The notes below the pieces were generated by a model. The model worked only from the letters and a program-made list of their open reading frames with translations. It did no database searches and was not told the origin of the DNA. The translations under genes and the position numbers were made by a program. From the NCBI GenBank assembly GCA_964558395.1, contig CAZLDS010000073.1, positions 1 to 11,681 on the forward strand: 11,681 bases of DNA. Reading direction: 5' to 3'. Shown here in pieces: positions 1 through 5,820 of this stretch. The stretch's first letter is position 1. Each line of letters opens with the position of its first letter. Source of the DNA: CSP1-5 sp964558395 (GTDB lineage: Bacteria; Methylomirabilota; Methylomirabilia; Methylomirabilales; CSP1-5).

Positions 1-463
1 TTTCACGTTGCTGGCTGTTATGTTCCTTATACGGTCCCCGGCACAAAGGTTGGGAGCCCCGTGGGAGACCTTGTTGGCTTTGGTGGGGACATTCCTGCCG
101 GTGGTGATGCCGAGGCCTGCCCCCGGTGGGCTCCCCTCGTTGGGAGAAGGCATCCAGATCATCAGCCTGGCGGTCATGGTGGCCGCTCTGATCTCCCTGG
201 GACGTAGTTTCGCGATCGCGCCGCCGACCGGGGTTTGCGGACCACAGGTCTCTATCGTTGGGTGCGACATCCGTTGTACGCCGCGGAGATCTTCTTCTAT
301 ATCGGGTACTTGGTGGTGAACCCATCGTGGAGAAATCTGGTCGCGGTGATCGTGAGCACCGTCATTCAGATCGTCCGGATTACACGGGAAGAGCGCATCT
401 TGGCGGGATACACCAGTTACGCTTTACGGGTTCCGGTGGCGTCTCGTTCCGTTCGTTTGGTAG
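1..463 (+). pseudogene. Isoprenylcysteine methyltransferase-like membrane protein, 5'-truncated and double-frameshifted
   Basis: The remnant resembles the C-terminal part of ICMT/PEMT-type membrane methyltransferases, which methylate small or prenylated substrates with S-adenosylmethionine at the membrane. Bases 2-222 are open from the window edge and encode two hydrophobic stretches ending in LGRSFAIAP. The match then jumps frame to DRGLRTTGLYRWVRHPLYAAE (about 226-288), which carries the family's RHPLY motif, a further membrane segment and the EERILA motif (to about 405). It then returns to the first frame for YGFRWRLVPFVW and a TAG stop at 461-463, a typical family ending. The first shift looks like one missing base near 221-225 and the second like one extra base near 424. 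Because they cancel, the family C-terminus is restored. Read without the second shift, the middle frame would run to a TGA at 538-540, giving a misleading overlap with the next gene. Family assignment is fairly sure; genuine decay versus assembly error cannot be decided here. Confidence 0.75.
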
Positions 464-510
464 CGCCTCAAGGGGCGAGGCACGCCGCCACGGTCCAAGG
501 GTCTAGAACC

Positions 511-540
511 ATGAAAATGCCTGCGAGGCACGAATCATGA
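511..540 (+). CDS. Possible 9-codon leader ORF (MKMPARHES) overlapping the next start by ATGA
   Basis: An ATG at 511 opens a nine-codon frame whose TGA (538-540) overlaps the ATG at 537 of the downstream phosphatase-family gene. AAGGG at 497-501 lies nine bases upstream of it and could serve as a ribosome binding site. Once the methyltransferase remnant is recognised as ending at 463, this short frame is separate from it. It could couple translation to the next gene, but there is no evidence that it is translated, and a nine-codon frame can arise by chance. Confidence 0.25.
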   Translation: MKMPARHES

Positions 541-2681
541 TTGCAAACGCCCTGGCCCCGCGCGCCCGTTCGTTGGTGGCGGCTTGCATCCTCGTCACCG
601 TACTGCTGCTTGCGACAGAGGCTCAGGCCTACATAGGTCCCGGGGCAGGATTCGCTGTATTGGGCTCGTTTCTCTTTATCTTGACGAGCATGGTAAGCGC
701 GCTGTTCATCCTCCTGTCGTGGCCGGTCCGCGCGGTCTGGCGATGGGTCCGGCGGAGCCGGCTGCCCCGGAAGAGCGGCATCGAGCGCCTCGTCATCATC
801 GGGCTGGACGGCCTCGATCCGGAGCTGTGCACGCGACTCATGGCTGAGGGGAAGCTCCCGCATCTGTCAGCGCTTGGAGAGCGCGGGGCGTATTCGCCCC
901 TTCAGACGACATATCCCCCTGTATCCCCGGTGGCCTGGTCGTCCTTCATGACTGGTGTGAATCCCGGTAAACACAACATCTTTGATTTCTTGCGCCGAAA
1001 CCCCCGTACGTACCTTGGGGAACTATCTTCGGCCGAGATCCGGGGTTCTTCCAGGTCGTTCTCCATCGGCAATTATGTGCTTCCTCTCGCGAAGTCCCGT
1101 GCGCGATCGCTTCGCAAGAGCAAGCCCTTCTGGGCGATCCTCGGAGAGGCCGGCATCTTCAGCACGGTCCTGCGGGTTCCTATCACGTTTCCTCCGGAGA
1201 AATTCCCGGGGCTCTTACTCTCGGGAATGTGCGTCCCAGATCTCCAGGGGACCCAGGGAACGTTTACCTTTTACACCTCACAGAAGGACCGAGCGGAGTC
1301 GCACACCGGGGGGACGCGCATCACCGTGGCCATAGAAGGCAATCGGGTGCAGACGTATGTTCCCGGCCCCCCCAATCCGCTTTTGACCGGGCGAGATCAA
1401 CTTCGTCTGCCCTTGACTGTCATCCTCCAGCAGGACGGGCATGAGGTTGAGGTCATCGTGTCCGGCCAACGCGTGCGGCTGAAGCGCGGAGAATACTCGG
1501 CGTGGATTGCACTGACCTTCCGGCCAGGACTCGGGGTAAAGATTCGCGGGATTGCTCGGTTGTATTTGAAGCAGGTTGTGCCCGATTTCGAAATGTATCT
1601 GTCGCCGATCAACATCGATCCCGAAATGCCCGCGATACCCATTTCCCATCCTGCGGTCTACTCCGCCTACCTGGCAAAGCTCCTGGGAAAATACGCGACG
1701 CTCGGCCTGGCAGAGGACACGTGGGCTCTGAACGAACGGGTCATCGACGAGGATGCCTTCCTGACGCAATGCTGCTTGATCCACGAGGAACGGGAACGCA
1801 TGCTGTTGAGCGCCTTGGAAAAGACCCGCCAGGGGGTCTGCATCTGTGTCTTTGACGCGCCTGACCGGATCCAGCACATGTTTTTCCGCTATCTGGATGA
1901 GAAACATCCGGCCCTGCAGTCCGGGAATGGGGAGCCGGAGAAGTACCGACGGGTCATCGAGGAACTTTACCAACGAATGGACGCGCTGGTGGGACGGGTG
2001 ATGGACCGCCTGGATGACCGGAGCATCCTCATTGTCATGTCAGATCACGGGTTCAGGCCGTTCCGGCGGGGGGTCAATCTAAATGTATGGTTCCATGAGC
2101 ATGGATATCTCGCCCTGAAAGAGGGAACGGAAAGCGCGGAGTGGTTCGCGAATGTAGACTGGGAAAAGACCAAGGCCTATGCGGTGGGGATGGGTGGCGT
2201 CTATATCAACTGCAAGCACCGGGAGGCGAAGGGAGCGGTGCGACCGGGACGGGAGTACGAAGCACTGAAGCGCGAACTCATCGAAAAGCTCTCCGGCCTC
2301 AAAGACGAAGAGGCCGGCGGGATCGCCATCCGGGAGGTTTTCGATCGGTCGCTCCTGTATACTGGCCCGTATACCGAGAACGCACCAGACCTGATCATCG
2401 GCTATAACGCGGGCTACCGAGCGTCCTGGGAGGCGGTTGTCGGTAAGGTGAATAGCCAGGTCTTTGAGGATAACCGGAAGAGCTGGAGCGGTGACCACTG
2501 CATCGACGCCCGCCTGGTCCCCGGCGTGTTCTTCTGCAACCGATCCATTTCGCAAGAACACCCACATATTATGGATATTGCCCCCACAGCCCTGTCCCTG
2601 TTCGGCCTCGATGTCCCGCCTTACATGGACGGAAAGCTCCTCATCCCGGCTGACACGACGCGAGTTGCGAATGTGGCGTGA
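537..2681 (+). CDS. Membrane-anchored alkaline-phosphatase-superfamily (type I phosphodiesterase/NPP-like) protein, AP1
   Basis: A 714-residue predicted metal-dependent hydrolase or phospho-transferase of the phosphodiesterase/nucleotide pyrophosphatase branch of the alkaline phosphatase superfamily. Residues 10-31 look like a signal peptide or first membrane helix ending in AQA. A YIGPGAG motif and a second hydrophobic helix (about 38-62) follow, then a very basic stretch (65-79). Candidate two-metal site: D91 (GLDGLD), nucleophile S130 (PPVSPVAWSSFMTG, aligning with the NPP Thr), D443 and H447 (DRIQH), D503/H504 (SDHG), H654 (SGDH). Residues about 235-430 are an insert absent from the third paralogue. 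ATG 537 has GAGG at 525-528. The next gene begins 31 bases after the stop. By the positive-inside rule, the arginines after helix 2 would put the catalytic domain in the cytoplasm unless helix 1 is uncleaved and topology differs. Substrate unknown; family call is strong. Confidence 0.9.
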   Translation: MIANALAPRARSLVAACILVTVLLLATEAQAYIGPGAGFAVLGSFLFILTSMVSALFILLSWPVRAVWRWVRRSRLPRKSGIERLVIIGLDGLDPELCTRLMAEGKLPHLSALGERGAYSPLQTTYPPVSPVAWSSFMTGVNPGKHNIFDFLRRNPRTYLGELSSAEIRGSSRSFSIGNYVLPLAKSRARSLRKSKPFWAILGEAGIFSTVLRVPITFPPEKFPGLLLSGMCVPDLQGTQGTFTFYTSQKDRAESHTGGTRITVAIEGNRVQTYVPGPPNPLLTGRDQLRLPLTVILQQDGHEVEVIVSGQRVRLKRGEYSAWIALTFRPGLGVKIRGIARLYLKQVVPDFEMYLSPINIDPEMPAIPISHPAVYSAYLAKLLGKYATLGLAEDTWALNERVIDEDAFLTQCCLIHEERERMLLSALEKTRQGVCICVFDAPDRIQHMFFRYLDEKHPALQSGNGEPEKYRRVIEELYQRMDALVGRVMDRLDDRSILIVMSDHGFRPFRRGVNLNVWFHEHGYLALKEGTESAEWFANVDWEKTKAYAVGMGGVYINCKHREAKGAVRPGREYEALKRELIEKLSGLKDEEAGGIAIREVFDRSLLYTGPYTENAPDLIIGYNAGYRASWEAVVGKVNSQVFEDNRKSWSGDHCIDARLVPGVFFCNRSISQEHPHIMDIAPTALSLFGLDVPPYMDGKLLIPADTTRVANVA

Positions 2682-2712
2682 GCGATCGCGAGAAGTACGC
2701 AGGGAATTAACG

Positions 2713-4686
2713 GTGGCCCGGCCACGAAACTTTGCAGTGCTCGGCATTGCACTCCTGATGGCCCTCTGCACCGTGGGTGCGGGACGCTCCGCCGGCGCAG
2801 TCACGTCGAAGCGAGTCTTGGTACTCGGCATTGACGCGCTGGACCCGGGGCTGCTCGAACACATGATGGCCACGGGCCGGGTCCCGCACCTGCGCTCGCT
2901 GAGAGATCGTGGGGGATATCGACGGCTGGTGACGAGCGTGCCCCCGTTAAGTCCTGTGGCGTGGTCGACCTTCATCACCGGTATGAATCCGGGCGGGCAC
3001 GGGATCTTCGACTTCATTCACCGGGATCCAGAGACGAAACTCCCGTTCCTCTCTACCAGCAGGACCCAACCACCCGAGCGGACGATTACGCTCGGGAACT
3101 GGGTTATTCCGCTTTCGGCGGGCAGGGTCGAACTTCTACGCAAAGGCAAGGCCTTTTGGGAAGTCTTGCAAGACCACGGGATTGCCACCACGATCCTGCG
3201 GATGCCTGCGGATTTTCCCCCCGCAGGATCGAAGGGCCGGGTCCTTTCTGGCATGGGAACGCCGGACCTCTGGGGGACGTATGGGACCTTTGCCTTCTTC
3301 ACCGACGATCCGGCTGTCCAGCGGGAAGACGTGTCCGGAGGGAAAGTGTATCCGGTAGCAGTCGATGGAAATACCGTCCGGGCGACCCTGGTGGGCCCCA
3401 AAAATACCTTCAAGAGGGGTGCGCCCCGCACCACGGTGGACTTTACCGTACGACTCGACCCGCGCCAACGGCTGGCACGGATCACCGTCCAGACAAAGGA
3501 GGTCCTCTTGAAACAGGGGGAGTGGAGCCCTTGGGTTCGCCTCAGCTTCGAGATGATTCCGTATCTGAAGAGCGTTACGGGAATCTGCCGCTTTTATCTG
3601 AAGGAGCTGAATCCCCAACTCAAGCTGTACGTCACACCCATCAACATGGACCCACAAGCGCCCGTGCTGCCGATCTCCGTGCCTGCAGGCTATGCGGCCG
3701 AGTTAGCCAAGGCCCTGGGGGACTTCTACACTCAGGGCATGCCCGAAGACACACAGGCGCTGAACGCCAATGTCCTGAGCCGGGACGAGTTTTTGGTTCA
3801 GGCCCGGATGGTGTTACGCGAGGTGGAGGCCAGCATGGACTATGAGCTCGCCCGGTTTCGCGATGGGTTTCTGTTTGTCTATTTCTCCAGCGTGGACCTC
3901 GTCGGTCATATGTTCTGGCAGCCTGTTGGCGAGCCGGAGGCCCCGTTTCCCAACCGCCTCGCGGAGCGTTACCGCACCATCATGGAGGATACGTACGAGG
4001 AGATGGATCGGATCGTGGGCAAGGCCCTGAAGGCAGTCGGGAATCAGGACACGATTATCGTGATGTCCGACCACGGATTTGCGCCACTGTATCGTCAATT
4101 CAACTTGAATACCTGGCTCAAGGAGCAGGGATACCTCCGGCTCCTGGATGGGGCGGACGGCGACGCCGACCTCTTCAAGGATGTGGACTGGCGGCAGACC
4201 CGGGCCTATGGCCTCGGCCTGAATGCACTCTACCTCAACCTGCGCGGGCGAGAGCGCACGGGGATCGTCGAGCCCGGGACCGAGCGAAACGTGCTTCTCG
4301 ACAAGATTGCCCGAAAATTGCAAGCCGTCAGAGACCCACGGACCGGGGCCACAGTGGTTGCACGGGTCTACCGGCCAGAGGAAATTTACACCGGGCCCGA
4401 GATCGAGAATGCGCCCGACCTGATAATCGGATACAAGGGGGGCTACGGTGCCTCCGGCGCCACCGTGCTCGGCAAAATCCCCAAGGCCATCCTGGAAGAC
4501 GATGAGAAGAATTGGATCGGCGATCACGCCATGGCTGCGGAGCTAGTGCCGGGCGTAGTGCTGGCCAACCGAAAGATTGTCGTCGCCCAGCCGGCGCTCC
4601 AAGACGTGACCGCTACCATCTTGGCCGAGTTCGGAATCTCGAAACTGCCGGTCATGACCGGCAGGCCGATCTTTGAGGCACGCTGA
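2713..4686 (+). CDS. Secreted alkaline-phosphatase-superfamily (type I phosphodiesterase/NPP-like) protein, AP2
   Basis: A 657-residue close paralogue of the preceding gene. I chose GTG 2713 because AGGGA (2701-2705) sits seven bases upstream and the N-terminus then becomes a compact signal peptide: basic MARPRN, hydrophobic core about 7-23, cleavage near SAGA29. An ATG at 2671, overlapping the previous stop by 11 bases, would add 14 charged residues and is less likely. Predicted metal/nucleophile residues: D41 (GIDALD), S80 (PPLSPVAWSTFITG), D395 and H399 (DLVGH), D453/H454 (SDHG), H605 (IGDH). It shares the long middle insert with AP1 (for example SPINIDPEMP there versus TPINMDPQAP here, about 308-317), so the pair arose by tandem duplication. 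It lacks the second membrane helix and should be released outside the cytoplasmic membrane. Reaction type is inferred from fold; substrate unknown. Confidence 0.9.
   Translation: MARPRNFAVLGIALLMALCTVGAGRSAGAVTSKRVLVLGIDALDPGLLEHMMATGRVPHLRSLRDRGGYRRLVTSVPPLSPVAWSTFITGMNPGGHGIFDFIHRDPETKLPFLSTSRTQPPERTITLGNWVIPLSAGRVELLRKGKAFWEVLQDHGIATTILRMPADFPPAGSKGRVLSGMGTPDLWGTYGTFAFFTDDPAVQREDVSGGKVYPVAVDGNTVRATLVGPKNTFKRGAPRTTVDFTVRLDPRQRLARITVQTKEVLLKQGEWSPWVRLSFEMIPYLKSVTGICRFYLKELNPQLKLYVTPINMDPQAPVLPISVPAGYAAELAKALGDFYTQGMPEDTQALNANVLSRDEFLVQARMVLREVEASMDYELARFRDGFLFVYFSSVDLVGHMFWQPVGEPEAPFPNRLAERYRTIMEDTYEEMDRIVGKALKAVGNQDTIIVMSDHGFAPLYRQFNLNTWLKEQGYLRLLDGADGDADLFKDVDWRQTRAYGLGLNALYLNLRGRERTGIVEPGTERNVLLDKIARKLQAVRDPRTGATVVARVYRPEEIYTGPEIENAPDLIIGYKGGYGASGATVLGKIPKAILEDDEKNWIGDHAMAAELVPGVVLANRKIVVAQPALQDVTATILAEFGISKLPVMTGRPIFEAR
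4645..4664. repeat. Perfect 20-bp palindrome (CTGCCGGTCA arms)
   Basis: The left arm CTGCCGGTCA is followed directly by its exact reverse complement TGACCGGCAG. It lies within the last codons of AP2 (residues 645-651, around LPVMTGR) and ends 67 bases before the ATG of the ribbon-helix-helix gene. As DNA it is a two-fold symmetric site; as RNA it could fold into an 8-bp GC-rich stem with a CATG loop. No T-tract follows, so it is not a classic terminator. Confidence 0.85.
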
Positions 4687-4709
4687 ACTCGAAGCCGGCG
4701 GTTCGAAGT
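4687..4709 (+). other. Small hairpin directly after the AP2 stop codon
   Basis: ACT-CGAA (4687-4693) can pair with TTCG-A-AGT (4702-4709) with one bulged A, leaving an eight-base GC-rich loop. It begins at the base after the TGA of AP2. There is no downstream T-run, so termination is unlikely; together with the palindrome just upstream it could act in mRNA processing or stability. The seven base pairs are modest evidence. Confidence 0.3.
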
Positions 4710-4731
4710 ACCACCGTCGCGGAGGGAAGAC

Positions 4732-4923
4732 ATGTGGGGCGCAAAGATCACGCTCGATAAGGACCTCCTGACCAGGGTCAAGAAGCATGCTGCCGAAATA
4801 GGGTACTCTTCTGTGGAAGAATTTGTGACTCACGTCCTGGAACGGGAGTTGGCCGTCGCGGAAGAGACAGAGCCTGACGAGGCTATCAAGCGGAGACTGC
4901 AGGGACTCGGGTACCTGGAGTGA
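4732..4923 (+). CDS. Small ribbon-helix-helix-like protein with GLGYLE tail
   Basis: A 63-residue protein with GGAGG at 4720-4724 ahead of ATG 4732. The first 40 residues fit the MetJ/Arc ribbon-helix-helix plan: a short strand (AKITLD, 4-9), helix A (KDLLTRVKKHAAEIGY, 10-25), and helix B after the SS cap (SVEEFVTHVLEREL, 27-40). Such proteins dimerise through the strand and bind DNA palindromes. An acidic linker (AVAEETEPDE) leads to a C-terminal segment AIKRRLQGLGYLE. My recollection, not checked, is that (R)LxxLGY endings recur at the C-termini of bacterial sulfatases and TPR proteins. It lies 45 bases after AP2 and 35 before the membrane-protein gene, so it is clearly part of the operon. 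A role as local regulator is inference; it might instead be a small protein-binding partner. Confidence 0.75.
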   Translation: MWGAKITLDKDLLTRVKKHAAEIGYSSVEEFVTHVLERELAVAEETEPDEAIKRRLQGLGYLE

Positions 4924-4958
4924 GGTAGGGCAGAGATTCCTCGAAGGGTAGGGAGAGT

Positions 4959-5783
4959 ATGGACGCGTATCAGAGGGCCACCACGCACCTCTTCGACGCC
5001 ATCTTTGTGCCCTTCCGGTCCTCTCCTCCCCTGGTGGCGGTGATCGCGGTATCGTTGCTTACGGGGGTTCTGATGCTCATCGCCTTTCGGTACACCTCGA
5101 ACCAGGATGCAATCCGGAGGACCAAAGAGACGATCAAGGCCCACATCCTGGAGATCAAGCTCTTCAAACATGACCCTCGCATCGTGATGGGGGCTCAGCG
5201 CCGAATCCTCCGATATTCCCTCGGCCACCTGAGATACACGCTCGTTCCGTTCCTGGTGATGTTGCCGCTGCTGGTCCTCATTCTGGTGCAATTACATCTT
5301 CGCTTCAGCTACAGCCCTCTCCGACCGGGCGAGTCGGCCGTTATCACCGTGAAATTCGCCGAGCAGGTTCCCTGGCAGGGAGCGGCGGTGGACCTCTTGG
5401 CCCCGGAGGGAGTGGAGATCGAGACCCCAGCACTGCGGGTGGAAGAGGAGCGTGAGATCAGTTGGAGGATAAAGGCACACCAATTTGGAGAATTTGATCT
5501 CACGTTTCGCCTCCCCGAGCGGGAGGTGCAGAAGCGGCTTACCGTCGCCACCGAGTTGGTCAAGGTCAGTCCTCGGAAGAGCCATTCGACTTTTGTGAAT
5601 TCCTTCCTCTTTCCCGGTGAAACGCCGCTGCCGAACGATTTACCGATCCAGTCCATCGATGTGGGATATCCCCCCCGAGTACTTACCGTGTTGGGATGGA
5701 ATCTACACTGGCTCGTGATTTTTTGTGTGCTGTCGCTAGCCGGAGGGTATACCCTCAAGGGGCTGTTTGGGGTGGAACTGTAA
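4959..5783 (+). CDS. Three-helix membrane protein, DUF106/EMC3/TMCO1-like (Oxa1 superfamily?) with beta-rich insert
   Basis: A 274-residue protein. Helix 1 is at about 24-44, followed by a basic amphipathic stretch 45-92 (TSNQDAIRRTKETIKAHILEIKLFKHDPR). Helix 2 is at about 94-114. Residues 115-247 form a soluble, strand-rich domain (SAVITVKF, VEIETPALRVEEEREISWRI patterns) and helix 3 is at about 248-268, ending LKGLFGVEL. Helix, charged cytosolic helical hairpin, helix, then a final helix introduced by LGWNLHW is the layout of archaeal DUF106 and eukaryotic EMC3/TMCO1, relatives of YidC/Oxa1/Get1 insertases. The roughly 130-residue extracytoplasmic domain between helices 2 and 3 is not part of that basic layout. 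AGGGAGA (4948-4954) precedes ATG 4959. It lies between the small ribbon-helix-helix gene and the third phosphatase. Membrane topology is clear; the superfamily link is inferred from layout and could be wrong. Confidence 0.8.
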   Translation: MDAYQRATTHLFDAIFVPFRSSPPLVAVIAVSLLTGVLMLIAFRYTSNQDAIRRTKETIKAHILEIKLFKHDPRIVMGAQRRILRYSLGHLRYTLVPFLVMLPLLVLILVQLHLRFSYSPLRPGESAVITVKFAEQVPWQGAAVDLLAPEGVEIETPALRVEEEREISWRIKAHQFGEFDLTFRLPEREVQKRLTVATELVKVSPRKSHSTFVNSFLFPGETPLPNDLPIQSIDVGYPPRVLTVLGWNLHWLVIFCVLSLAGGYTLKGLFGVEL

Positions 5784-5820
5784 GCATAGGGCGAGGGGCA
5801 AGGCGGCACGGAGGAGTCGC

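Noticed and set aside
235..540. A 101-residue frame starting at TTG 235
   Set aside because: It is the middle piece of the frameshifted methyltransferase gene; its last 38 or so codons are out-of-frame read-through beyond the real ending at 463.
2464..2712. N-terminal extension of AP2 back to 2464 or 2671
   Set aside because: The extension overlaps AP1 in another frame and lacks family similarity. GTG 2713 has a well-spaced AGGGA and gives a proper signal peptide. ATG 2671 remains a minor alternative.
2079..3017. Long antisense open frame (312 codons) across the AP1/AP2 junction
   Set aside because: Shadow frame in GC-rich coding sequence; its translation spans two well-supported genes and resembles no family.
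2961..3845. 294-codon same-strand frame inside AP2
   Set aside because: Out-of-frame shadow; Gly/Arg/Pro-rich translation, while the AP2 frame carries all catalytic motifs.
3814..4527. 237-codon antisense frame inside AP2
   Set aside because: Shadow of AP2 with no recognisable domain or ribosome binding site of note.
5767..5820. Upstream ATG for AP3 at 5767
   Set aside because: Adds 18 basic residues, overlaps the previous gene, and ignores the GGAGGA placed for ATG 5821.
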